This document shows, piece by piece, positions 1 to 5,810 of a stretch of 5,960 nucleotides of DNA. The stretch's first letter is position 1. Every line of letters begins with the position of its first letter. The notes beneath the pieces are model-generated. The model made no database searches, had not been told where the DNA came from, and saw nothing but the letters and a program-made list of their open reading frames with translations. A program made the translations under genes and the position numbers. Source of the stretch: Brucellaceae bacterium (GTDB lineage Bacteria; Pseudomonadota; Alphaproteobacteria; Rhizobiales; Rhizobiaceae). The stretch is taken from positions 1 through 5,960 of the forward strand of contig JAIRVW010000430.1 in NCBI GenBank assembly GCA_031253705.1, read 5' to 3'.

Positions 1-36
1 CTGCGGAGGCGGGAGTTTTGGCTGTCAGGCAATAAA

Positions 37-59
37 AAACCCCGGCAGAACCGGGGTTT
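37..59 (-). terminator. Rho-independent terminator of the cold-shock gene
   Basis: A perfect 9-bp stem (AAACCCCGG pairing with CCGGGGTTT) encloses a 5-nt loop. Read on the minus strand it is followed at once by a T-rich run (TTTTTTATT, partly shared with the stem). It lies 27 nt beyond the cspA stop codon, which fits an intrinsic terminator ending that transcript. The 36 bases to its left hold no recognisable feature. Confidence 0.92.
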
Positions 60-86
60 CTAAGCGAAATGAATCGCTGGTGTGTC

Positions 87-302
87 TTACTCAGTGATGC
101 TGATATCGACTGCTTTAGGGCCTTTGCCGCGACGATCCGGTTCAGTTTCGTAAGAAACTTTCTGGTTGTCGGCGAGATTTGTCAAACCTGAAGCCTGAAC
201 AGCAGAGATATGAACAAAGATATCTGGTCCGCCATTATCCGGTTTAATAAAGCCAAAGCCTTTTTCACCATTAAAGAATTTGACTATGCCGGTCTGTGCC
301 AT
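87..302 (-). CDS. cspA: CspA-family cold-shock protein
   Basis: This encodes a 71-residue single cold-shock domain, the normal length for bacterial CspA-type proteins. These are cytoplasmic five-stranded OB-fold proteins that bind single-stranded RNA or DNA and melt RNA secondary structure. The RNP1 motif KGFGFI is at residues 14-19 and RNP2 (IFVHI) at 28-32, so the nucleic-acid-binding aromatic face is intact. The usual KWFN near the N-terminus is KFFN here (residues 8-11), a conservative aromatic change. The ATG start is supported by AAGGA (complement of 312-316) 9 nt upstream, with a second copy slightly further out. The gene stands alone: a strong terminator follows it, and about 700 bp of non-coding DNA with a long, foldable leader precedes it. 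That leader suggests post-transcriptional control, as in other csp genes. Whether this paralogue is cold-induced or constitutive cannot be read from the sequence. Confidence 0.97.
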   Translation of the reverse strand: MAQTGIVKFFNGEKGFGFIKPDNGGPDIFVHISAVQASGLTNLADNQKVSYETEPDRRGKGPKAVDISITE

Positions 303-358
303 GGGATACGTTCCTTTTCCTTGGCGCCGTTAAGGTTTTATCCAAAACGGAATTTTTC

Positions 359-468
359 GAACCGCTATGCGCACCACACGCCCAGCGGTAGGGGTATGCA
401 GGCAGTTATCGAAATCAGGAAAGGAGCCGATCATTGTCGGTTGCCCGACCCGGAGCTTATAGCGGTTC
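359..468 (-). repeat. 10-bp inverted repeat spanning the cspA leader
   Basis: GAACCGCTAT (359-368) and its exact complement ATAGCGGTTC (459-468) bracket about 90 bases of the leader. Smaller stems lie inside (GTCGG/CCGAC at 436-449) and nearby (GTTTT/AAAAC at 335-348). On the minus-strand transcript these could close a multi-branched domain just upstream of the ribosome-binding site. Functional meaning is inferred only from position and pairing. Confidence 0.4.
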
Positions 469-485
469 CGGCGCGCCGTTCTTCC

Positions 486-526
486 AGTCTTCCATTGTTC
501 GCCAAATGCCCGAACATTTGAAGACT
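486..526 (-). promoter_or_regulatory. Long hairpin in the putative cspA 5' leader
   Basis: A 41-nt imperfect palindrome has two perfect 6-bp blocks (AGTCTT with AAGACT, TGTTCG with CGAACA). They are separated by symmetrical 4-nt segments that pair at two of four positions, so 14 of 16 stem positions match. The loop is 9 nt. It lies 184-224 nt upstream of the cspA start, downstream of the promoter candidate, and would therefore be in the leader RNA. Structured leaders are known in csp genes, but this one is not recognised as a named element. No T-run follows it, so it is unlikely to be a terminator. Confidence 0.55.
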
Positions 527-595
527 GATCTATTGAAAGATATTTGGCAAGCAAATTTTTGTCATAGCGGTGTTTTTTCTTTGGCAAGTTGGTCT

Positions 596-625
596 GTAAT
601 AAAAAAACAATAGTCATAAAGTCAA
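596..625 (-). promoter_or_regulatory. Candidate promoter of cspA
   Basis: On the minus strand TTGACT (620-625) and TATTAC (596-601) are separated by 18 bp, close to the -35/-10 pattern of the housekeeping sigma factor. The DNA upstream is very AT-rich with A-tracts, which could act as an UP-type element. Transcription would begin near 588 and give a leader of about 285 nt. Other AT-rich hexamer pairs occur nearby, so this is the best of several options. Confidence 0.45.
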
Positions 626-733
626 AGATACTTCATGAAAAAGCATATTAAGATAAAATAAGTTTTATTTAGTTTTAAAAGCTGCAGAAAAACAACCAAA
701 CAATGTAGTTCGATGTACTAAATAAGAAAGTTA

Positions 734-848
734 CCACTTAAAAATCGGAATAATTCGGGCGAAAAATACACAAAAAGCCTGTTTTGAATTCAATGAGGCT
801 GTGTTTTCACTGCCGGAAGCGGCCGTTTTTTGCCTTCGCAATAAGTGG
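734..848. other. Nested inverted-repeat element, possible structured RNA or palindromic repeat
   Basis: Several arms nest in the correct order: CCACTTA (734-740) with TAAGTGG (842-848), GCGAA (759-763) with TTCGC (835-839), and ACAC (768-771) with GTGT (801-804). Further in are AGCCT (776-780) with AGGCT (796-800) and the palindrome TTGAATTCAA (784-793) at the tip. A separate arm, GCCG-GAAG-CGGC, sits at 812-823. T-runs follow arms on both strands (826-831 on plus; 771-775 read on minus). This could be a small RNA, a 3'-UTR structure of the transglycosylase transcript, or a dispersed palindromic repeat. No family was recognised. Confidence 0.4.
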
Positions 849-952
849 AGGTCGTGAGGCAGCTATGACAGAAAGTGATGCAAGGTGGTGCTGAGACGCT
901 GAATTGTGGCGAGTCAGATATATCTTAAGGGGTTGTCCGGCGTGTTTTTTTG

Positions 953-988
953 AAAAACCTGACAAGATTTTTTATCACGCACCTGTCA
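953..988 (-). terminator. Weak candidate terminator after the transglycosylase gene
   Basis: Read on the minus strand, TGACA (984-988) pairs with TGTCA (960-964), with possible inner GAT/ATC pairing. The stem is followed by GG and five T residues (953-957). It begins 33 nt past the stop codon. The stem is short, so termination here is plausible but not certain. Confidence 0.35.
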
Positions 989-1020
989 CGTTTTTTAAAA
1001 TTTCCGGCACAGGAAAACTA

Positions 1021-1917
1021 TCAACGGTTTTTACGGATGATACAAGAGCCGCCGCTGATTCTGATCTGGGCGCAGAGTTGATCAGCCGATTGTCGGTTAC
1101 TGGCACCAAGGCGGGCAACATAGATGCCGCGTCTGCCCATCGGACTGCGCACACGGGATATATAGACTTCGCGTCCGGCAAAGAGCTTCGGGTTTTGTTG
1201 ACGCAGGCGCGCCGATTGGGCGCTGACAGCGCTTTGCCTGAAATTACCGGCAATCTGAACCGCCCACGGAAACGGATTAAGTTGTGCCATGGAAACAGAG
1301 CGGGATTTGATCACCGGCAAGAGCTGGCAGGCCTGCTCAAAAGTCAGTTTCTCATCCAGCGGTGTATCGGTCAGTTCCTGTCCGGTGCTGAAATGATCAA
1401 CGGTTTTTCCGGTGATCGACAAAACGTAATTTTCAGTTTCCAGCGGCAGGAAGCCGCCATTCTTCATCCAGTTGGACAGACGTGTCGGCCCTGCATTATA
1501 GGCGGCAGCGGCCAGTCCCCAATTGCCGAAGCTGCTGTGCAGGTCTTTGAGGAATGAGGCAGAGGCAGGCAATGCCTGCTCAATATCAAAGGCATTGCCG
1601 AGGCCGCGTTCTTTGGCGGTATAGGGCATGAATTGTGCAATACCCTGCGCTCCGACCGGACTGACAGCGAGATGGTCAAAGCGGCTTTCCTTCCAGATCA
1701 GCCGTGCAAAGAAATTCGGCGGCACGCCGTGATCTGCGGCAGCACCGGCAATCAGGCGGCAAATCTTTGCGATATCCGGTGTTTCAGGTTTGACCGGCAC
1801 TGACTTCTCAGGCGTTTTCTTTTCAGGCTCCGTTGTCGTCTGCGCAAAAGCGACCGGCAGGTCAAAGACCGGTAAAGACAGCAAGGCTGCAATTATTAAA
1901 CCGGCCGGAAGGCGCAT
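1021..1917 (-). CDS. Secreted lytic transglycosylase with C-terminal SPOR-like domain
   Basis: The 298-residue product starts with a signal peptide (hydrophobic core about residues 5-24, likely cleavage after AFA at 23-25), so it acts in the periplasm. A Thr/Glu/Pro/Lys-rich linker (26-48) leads to a soluble-lytic-transglycosylase (Slt/MltE, GH23-type) domain at about 50-170. The family motifs are present: ES at 77-78 with Glu77 as presumed catalytic acid, GAQGIAQFMP (89-98), AAAYNAGP (137-144) and ENYV (162-165). Such enzymes cleave the MurNAc-GlcNAc bond of peptidoglycan and form 1,6-anhydro-MurNAc. Residues about 217-296 (WAVQIAGNF... YVARLGA... SGGSCIIRK) resemble a SPOR domain, which binds denuded glycan at division septa; that assignment is weaker. 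The ATG at 1915-1917 is preferred because AGGA lies 7 nt upstream. The gene lies 137 bp beyond uvrB, behind a hairpin. Confidence 0.93.
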   Translation of the reverse strand: MRLPAGLIIAALLSLPVFDLPVAFAQTTTEPEKKTPEKSVPVKPETPDIAKICRLIAGAAADHGVPPNFFARLIWKESRFDHLAVSPVGAQGIAQFMPYTAKERGLGNAFDIEQALPASASFLKDLHSSFGNWGLAAAAYNAGPTRLSNWMKNGGFLPLETENYVLSITGKTVDHFSTGQELTDTPLDEKLTFEQACQLLPVIKSRSVSMAQLNPFPWAVQIAGNFRQSAVSAQSARLRQQNPKLFAGREVYISRVRSPMGRRGIYVARLGASNRQSADQLCAQIRISGGSCIIRKNR

Positions 1918-1924
1918 CGGCAAT

Positions 1925-1928
1925 TCCT
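1925..1928 (-). promoter_or_regulatory. Ribosome-binding site deciding the transglycosylase start
   Basis: AGGA on the minus strand is 7 nt before the ATG at 1915-1917 and only 1 nt before an in-frame TTG at 1921-1923. Normal spacing therefore favours the ATG and a 298-residue protein over a start two codons earlier. Confidence 0.7.
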
Positions 1929-1934
1929 GTCAGA

Positions 1935-1980
1935 GATATTGTTAAAGCGCTGAAATTTCAGGCCGGATATTGGTTAAAGC
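1935..1980 (-). repeat. Imperfect direct repeat flanking a palindrome upstream of the transglycosylase
   Basis: On the minus strand GCTTTAACCAATATC (1966-1980) recurs as GCTTTAACAATATC (1935-1948), differing by one deleted base. The copies start 31 bp apart. Between them sits the perfect 10-bp palindrome TGAAATTTCA (1951-1960). The array ends 18 bp before the chosen start codon, where an operator or leader element could act. No known regulator site was recognised. Confidence 0.4.
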
Positions 1981-1989
1981 AAATCATGA

Positions 1990-2016
1990 AGAACGCATGT
2001 TTCTTTCATGCGTTCT
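1990..2016 (-). terminator. Hairpin after uvrB, probable terminator or processing stem
   Basis: A perfect 10-bp stem (AGAACGCATG with CATGCGTTCT) encloses a 7-nt loop. It begins 39 nt past the uvrB stop. The minus-strand sequence after it is only moderately T-rich (TCATGATTTGCTTTAA), so termination may be partial and some read-through into the transglycosylase gene is possible. A TTGACA hexamer (complement of 2028-2033) lies just upstream but lacks a good -10 partner. Confidence 0.55.
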
Positions 2017-2054
2017 CTGCTTTGTACTGTCAATACAGAGGGCAGACAGGGGAG

Positions 2055-4790
2055 TTACTTGCCCGGTCTGCCGGTTTTGCCGGAGCGGCGCGTTTTACGC
2101 TTCACATCGACCGGATCTTCATAGGAGCCTGCACCTGCACGGTGACGTCTGACCGGCGCCGGATCATCATCACTCTGTGGTCCGAGCGGTTTTGCCATAT
2201 CTGTGCCGGGGCCCATATTATCGAGCGACGGTTTTTTGAACAAAGACGGTGACGGTGAAGTTCTGCCGCCACCGCGTGATGGCCGCTCAAGCGACATTTC
2301 TGCTTCGCGCGCCAGAGGATCATCGGCGATTGCCAGTTCCTTTTCACGCAGACGTTTGATTTCGTCACGCAGTCTTGCCGCTGTTTCAAAGTCGAGATCG
2401 GCGGCCGCGTCACGCATTTTCTTCTCAAGATGCTCAAGATGAGCACCGAGATTGTTGCCGACCATGCCGCCTTGTTCTGCAAAGCCACTGATATCCGCCC
2501 GCACATGATCACGCTCATAAACGGAATTGAGAATATCCGAGATGTTCTTGCGCACCGAAGCCGGAGTAATGCCGTGTTCGGTATTATAGGCAACCTGCTT
2601 CTCACGACGGCGGCTGGTTTCCTCCATCGCGCGCTGCATAGAGCCGGTAATGGTGTCGGCATAAAGAATAACACGACCGTCGACATTTCGCGCTGCACGG
2701 CCGATTGTCTGCACCAGTGAGGTTTCCGAACGCAGGAAGCCTTCTTTATCGGCATCGAGAATAGCAACGAAACCGCATTCCGGAATATCCAGACCTTCGC
2801 GCAGCAGGTTGATCCCGATCAGCACGTCAAAGGTGCCAAGGCGCAGATCGCGGATAATCTCGATACGCTCCAGCGTATCAATATCCGAGTGCATATAGCG
2901 CACACGCACGCCTTGTTCATGCAGATATTCGGTGAGGTCTTCTGCCATGCGTTTGGTCAGCACGGTTACCAGAGAACGGTAACCGTTTTTCGCGGTTTCG
3001 CGGATTTCACCCAGTACATCGTCCACCTGCGAACGGGCAGAGCGCACTTCCACAGGCGGATCAATCAGACCGGTCGGGCGGATCAGCTGTTCAGCAAACA
3101 CACCGCCGGATTGCTCCATTTCCCATTTGCCGGGCGTTGCCGATACCGCAATGGTTTGCGGGCGCATTGCATCCCATTCCTCAAAGCGCAGCGGGCGGTT
3201 GTCCATGCAGGATGGCAGGCGGAAACCATATTCTGCCAGCGTTGCCTTACGACGGAAGTCGCCGCGATACATGCCGCCGATTTGCGGAACGGTAACGTGG
3301 CTTTCATCGATGAAAACCAGTGCATTATCCGGAATATATTCAAACAAGGTCGGCGGCGGTTCCCCCGGCTGGCGGCCGGTGAGATAACGCGAATAGTTTT
3401 CAATACCGGCGCAGGAGCCGGTTGCTTCCAGCATTTCCAGATCAAAGGTTGTGCGCTGTTCAAGGCGTTGGGCTTCGAGCAGACGTCCGGCATTATTCAG
3501 CTCGACGAGGCGATGTTTCAGCTCTTCCTTGATAGATTTGATTGCCTGATTAAGCGTCGGGCGTGGTGTTACATAATGCGAGTTCGCATAGATTTTTACG
3601 GATTTGAGATCACCGGTCTTCTGGCCGGTCAGCGGATCAAATTCGGTAATGGTCTCAATCTCATCGCCAAAGAGCGAGATGCGCCATGCGCGGTCTTCCA
3701 AGTGGGCAGGGAAGAGTTCAATCGTGTCACCGCGCACGCGGAAAGAACCGCGCACGAAATTGATATCCTGCCGCTTATATTGCTGTGCCACCAGATCGGC
3801 GAGAAGCTGACGCTGATCAAGGCGGTCACCGATCTTCATCTCAAAAGTCATTGCGGTATAGGTTTCAACCGAGCCGATACCGTAAATACAGGAGACGGAG
3901 GCGACGATGATGACATCATCGCGCTCAAGCAGCGAGCGGGTAGCAGAGTGGCGCATCCGGTCGATTTCTTCATTGATCGAGGATTCTTTCTCAATGAAGG
4001 TATCGGAACGCGGCACATAGGCTTCCGGCTGGTAATAGTCATAATAAGAAACGAAATATTCGACCGCATTATTCGGGAAGAAGCTTTTGAACTCTCCGTA
4101 AAGCTGCGCTGCCAGTGTTTTATTCGGTGCGAGGATCAGAGCAGGGCGCTGGGTGCGTTCAATAATATTGGCAACGGTAAAGGTTTTACCCGAACCGGTG
4201 ACGCCGAGCAGAACCTGTGTCTGATCACTGTTCTCAATGCCTTCCACCAGATCGGCAATAGCAGTCGGCTGGTCGCCGGAAGGCGTATATTCTGTTTCCA
4301 TTTTAATCTGGATACCGCCTTCGGATTTAGCTGGGCGTTCCGGCCGGTGCGGTGTCCAGAGTTTGCCGTTTTTAAACAGCGGATTGCCGGATTCAATTAG
4401 AGCAGACAATGCCTCGACGGTGGCGGTGGCACCGCTGGACGGCATATTGGCCGCGTCTTCCATGGTGACATCCATGCCGGAGACCGGATTGAGGCCGGAC
4501 GCAACGCGTTCTTTCAGCGTGGCGGCTTTAGCTTTGGAAGAGGGGGCTTTGGCCGCAGGTGCTTTTTTCGTGGCCGGTTTTTTAGCCGTTTTCGGTACGG
4601 CAGGTATGGCTTCCGGCTGCTCAGCCATTTCACTGATCATGCGTGACCAGTCGCCGACCGATGAGGAGAGCGGGACGCCGGAGAATTCTGCCTGAGGGGT
4701 TTCACCGAAGCCAGAGTTTTGCGGCACTTCACCGAAACCTGTTTCCTGTGGCTGGCTGGTCAGATCATCAGGCTTATCTTTTTTCGACAT
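2055..4790 (-). CDS. uvrB: UvrABC excinuclease subunit B
   Basis: UvrB is the damage-verifying subunit of bacterial nucleotide excision repair. It is loaded by UvrA, inserts a beta-hairpin between the strands, and recruits UvrC for dual incision. The 911-residue product has a recognisable core from about residue 162 to 818. It shows Walker A GVTGSGKT (196-203), the beta-hairpin [12 protein letters not shown] (249-260), the DESH box (495-498) and VSATPG (549-554). It continues with [10 protein letters not shown] (659-668), QTIGRAARN (694-702) and a C-terminal UVR coiled coil (about 784-818) for UvrC contact. Typical UvrB has about 670 residues. The excess is a roughly 160-residue Lys/Ala/Pro-rich N-terminal extension and a roughly 90-residue basic, Pro/Gly-rich tail. 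Such additions are seen in alphaproteobacterial homologues. The start has only a weak purine-rich site (GAGAG, complement of 4798-4802) 7 nt away, so a later start cannot be wholly excluded. A LexA-like box upstream suggests SOS control. Confidence 0.98.
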   Translation of the reverse strand: MSKKDKPDDLTSQPQETGFGEVPQNSGFGETPQAEFSGVPLSSSVGDWSRMISEMAEQPEAIPAVPKTAKKPATKKAPAAKAPSSKAKAATLKERVASGLNPVSGMDVTMEDAANMPSSGATATVEALSALIESGNPLFKNGKLWTPHRPERPAKSEGGIQIKMETEYTPSGDQPTAIADLVEGIENSDQTQVLLGVTGSGKTFTVANIIERTQRPALILAPNKTLAAQLYGEFKSFFPNNAVEYFVSYYDYYQPEAYVPRSDTFIEKESSINEEIDRMRHSATRSLLERDDVIIVASVSCIYGIGSVETYTAMTFEMKIGDRLDQRQLLADLVAQQYKRQDINFVRGSFRVRGDTIELFPAHLEDRAWRISLFGDEIETITEFDPLTGQKTGDLKSVKIYANSHYVTPRPTLNQAIKSIKEELKHRLVELNNAGRLLEAQRLEQRTTFDLEMLEATGSCAGIENYSRYLTGRQPGEPPPTLFEYIPDNALVFIDESHVTVPQIGGMYRGDFRRKATLAEYGFRLPSCMDNRPLRFEEWDAMRPQTIAVSATPGKWEMEQSGGVFAEQLIRPTGLIDPPVEVRSARSQVDDVLGEIRETAKNGYRSLVTVLTKRMAEDLTEYLHEQGVRVRYMHSDIDTLERIEIIRDLRLGTFDVLIGINLLREGLDIPECGFVAILDADKEGFLRSETSLVQTIGRAARNVDGRVILYADTITGSMQRAMEETSRRREKQVAYNTEHGITPASVRKNISDILNSVYERDHVRADISGFAEQGGMVGNNLGAHLEHLEKKMRDAAADLDFETAARLRDEIKRLREKELAIADDPLAREAEMSLERPSRGGGRTSPSPSLFKKPSLDNMGPGTDMAKPLGPQSDDDPAPVRRHRAGAGSYEDPVDVKRKTRRSGKTGRPGK

Positions 4791-4835
4791 GGCAAAACTC
4801 TCTCAGCAGGCGGAAACAGAGACGCACAATGGCAC

Positions 4836-4868
4836 AACAGTACGGAGACTCTGTGAAAACAGTACGGA
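4836..4868 (-). repeat. Exact 11-bp direct repeat in the uvrB leader
   Basis: AACAGTACGGA occurs at 4836-4846 and again at 4858-4868, exactly 22 bp apart start to start, about two helical turns. Both copies are 46-78 bp upstream of the uvrB start and downstream of the promoter candidate. The regular spacing suggests a protein-binding pair on one DNA face, but no known regulator site was recognised. Confidence 0.5.
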
Positions 4869-4896
4869 CGTCAGATATACTGAATATAGGCATATA

Positions 4897-4902
4897 AGTA
4901 TA
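4897..4902 (-). promoter_or_regulatory. Candidate -10 element of uvrB
   Basis: TATACT on the minus strand is a close match to the -10 consensus, about 107 bp before the start codon. No good -35 hexamer stands at 16-18 bp. The neighbouring AT-rich sequence offers alternatives such as TATATT and TATATC, so the exact start of transcription is uncertain. The LexA-like box abuts it directly, in the place where repressor would block polymerase. Confidence 0.35.
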
Positions 4903-4917
4903 GAACGAAAAGGGTAC
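4903..4917 (-). promoter_or_regulatory. Probable LexA (SOS) box of uvrB
   Basis: On the minus strand GTAC-N7-GTTC matches the alphaproteobacterial LexA site GTTC-N7-GTTC at seven of eight conserved positions, with the correct 7-bp gap. It adjoins a TATACT -10 candidate, and uvr genes are common members of SOS regulons. One mismatch and a short motif leave room for coincidence. Confidence 0.5.
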
Positions 4918-4947
4918 GTTTTATCGTCTTGATTTTATATATAACAA

Positions 4948-4977
4948 AAAACGCCGCAGAATGATCCGCGGCGTTTT
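4948..4977 (-). terminator. Rho-independent terminator of the SH3-protein gene
   Basis: A perfect 10-bp stem (AAAACGCCGC with GCGGCGTTTT) encloses a 10-nt loop. On the minus strand it continues into TTTTTTGTTATATAT. It starts 21 nt beyond the stop codon of the SH3-domain gene and should insulate uvrB from upstream transcription. Confidence 0.92.
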
Positions 4978-4998
4978 GCATATCCTCAGAGGATGGTC

Positions 4999-5577
4999 TT
5001 ATCTGCGATGCGGTCCGTTGCCGCCATGGGACGGACGACCCGAATTGGAATTATGCGGGCGGTTGTTGTGATTGCCGTTCCAGCCCGGCTGGGAAGGTTT
5101 CGGACGGTTATTGCCGTTCCAGTTGGAGTGCGGCGGACGCGGACGATGATTGTTGTTCCAGCTTGGATGTGATGGTTTCGGCCGGTAATGCGGACGATCC
5201 CAGTGATCATTCTTGTTATTGTTGCTGATCGCAGAGCCGATAACCACACCGGCAATCAGCGGAATGCCGATCAGAGCTGCAGTGCTGCCGAAATTATTAT
5301 TGTTGTAGTTTCCTGAGGAGCCTTCGCGGATCGCGAGATAGCGGGAGGATGCCCAGCCGAAACGACCGGCATAATCTACCTGACACCAGCCATAGCCGCT
5401 TGTGCAGCCGCGAACGTCAACGCGCGCACCATTCGGAATTGCACCAAGGGACTGATAGTTTGTACCCGGACCTGTGCGCAGATTAAGATTGGTTGTCACA
5501 ATGGCATTTGCCGCCTGTGCAGCAGTTGCAGAGAATAGAGCGACAGCAATAATCGCTGATTTGATAACCCGTTTCAT
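4999..5577 (-). CDS. Exported SH3-domain protein with repetitive Asn/Pro/His-rich tail
   Basis: The 192-residue product begins with a clear Sec signal peptide (basic MKRVIKS, hydrophobic 8-19, cleavage likely after AQA at 20-23). Residues about 24-83 form a bacterial SH3-type (SH3_3) domain, with the LNLRTGPGTNYQSLG signature at 31-45 and two cysteines (58 and 65) suited to a disulfide. Such domains commonly bind peptidoglycan or partner proteins in the envelope. A second hydrophobic stretch (about 98-117) could anchor the protein in the membrane. The remainder (118-192) is low-complexity, rich in Asn, Pro, His, Arg, Gly and Trp, with three contiguous 13-residue repeats at 132-170. The ATG is supported by GGAG (complement of 5585-5588) with 7-nt spacing. 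The gene has its own terminator and is probably monocistronic. Its exact function is unknown. Confidence 0.92.
   Translation of the reverse strand: MKRVIKSAIIAVALFSATAAQAANAIVTTNLNLRTGPGTNYQSLGAIPNGARVDVRGCTSGYGWCQVDYAGRFGWASSRYLAIREGSSGNYNNNNFGSTAALIGIPLIAGVVIGSAISNNNKNDHWDRPHYRPKPSHPSWNNNHRPRPPHSNWNGNNRPKPSQPGWNGNHNNRPHNSNSGRPSHGGNGPHRR
5068..5184 (-). repeat. Three 39-bp tandem coding repeats in the SH3 protein
   Basis: The segment encodes RPKPSHPSWNNNH, RPRPPHSNWNGNN and RPKPSQPGWNGNH back to back (residues 132-170). The conserved pattern is R-P-basic-P, a central Trp-Asn and a terminal Asn-rich triplet. The codons have diverged, so this is an old in-frame duplication rather than a fresh one. 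A partial fourth unit (RPHNSNSG) follows after two Asn. Confidence 0.8.
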
Positions 5578-5662
5578 TTTCGGTCTCCCCGTGATGAAAT
5601 TATCTGGTCTGTTGTGCAGAGGACAAAACAGTGTGCTTTAACTGAACCTATACGGGACTATG

Positions 5663-5681
5663 TGAATGCAACCTGAATGCA
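5663..5681 (-). repeat. 8-bp direct repeat upstream of the SH3-protein gene
   Basis: TGAATGCA occurs at 5663-5670 and 5674-5681, 11 bp apart start to start, or about one helical turn. On the minus strand this reads TGCATTCA-GGT-TGCATTCA. It sits just downstream of the -10 candidate, a typical repressor position. No named operator was recognised. Confidence 0.4.
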
Positions 5682-5690
5682 CATTGCTAC

Positions 5691-5696
5691 AGTATA
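5691..5696 (-). promoter_or_regulatory. Candidate -10 element of the SH3-protein gene
   Basis: TATACT on the minus strand lies in AT-rich DNA about 114 bp before the start codon. No convincing -35 hexamer was found at the usual distance. Transcription from here would give a leader of about 105 nt. Confidence 0.4.
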
Positions 5697-5761
5697 ATAA
5701 TTTATCGTTTCGGGGAAAATGAATATCGCTTAATATAGTTACTTTGCAGAACTGATTTATC

Positions 5762-5796
5762 AGCATCCCCTTCACGAATTATCTGAAGGGGATGCT
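5762..5796 (-). terminator. Hairpin after the partial right-edge gene
   Basis: A perfect 13-bp stem (AGCATCCCCTTCA with TGAAGGGGATGCT) encloses a 9-nt loop and begins 14 nt past the stop codon. Its stability and position suggest a terminator, yet no T-run follows on either strand. It may instead protect the 3' end or terminate only weakly. Confidence 0.6.
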
Positions 5797-5810
5797 TGTC
5801 TTCATAAAGA

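Larger units (their letters stand above)
303..1020. other. Non-coding interval between cspA and the transglycosylase gene
   Basis: These 718 bases contain no convincing gene on either strand. Open frames that cross the interval lack ribosome-binding sites, conserved motifs or plausible composition. From left to right it holds the putative cspA leader (about 303-588), a promoter candidate (596-625) and an AT-rich stretch with A-tracts (about 600-775). A nested inverted-repeat element (734-848) follows, then an unassigned stretch (849-950). The right end holds the likely 3' end of the transglycosylase transcript (953-1020). Confidence 0.7.

Noticed and set aside
210..521. Plus-strand open frame of 103 codons
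   Set aside because: It overlaps cspA and its leader in antisense and has no conserved features.
330..617. Minus-strand open frame of 95 codons directly upstream of cspA
   Set aside because: Its ATG falls within the promoter candidate with no ribosome-binding site, and the product has no family-like motif. The region is better explained as a structured leader.
812..831. GCCG hairpin followed by six T residues as a plus-strand terminator
   Set aside because: The stem is only 4 bp and no plus-strand gene precedes it, so it is kept only as part of the structured element.
904..1557. Plus-strand open frame of 217 codons
   Set aside because: Most of it is antisense to the transglycosylase gene; no ribosome-binding site or family motif was seen.
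1921..1923. TTG as start of the transglycosylase
   Set aside because: It is almost in contact with the AGGA site, whereas the ATG two codons later has normal spacing.
2889..4400. Long open frame of 503 codons on the plus strand
   Set aside because: It lies entirely antisense to the highly conserved uvrB core, has no recognisable domain, and its openness follows from the codon bias of uvrB.
4851..4862. CTGT-N4-ACAG resembling an E. coli-type SOS box
   Set aside because: The E. coli LexA site needs an 8-bp spacer, and this class of bacteria uses a different direct-repeat site.
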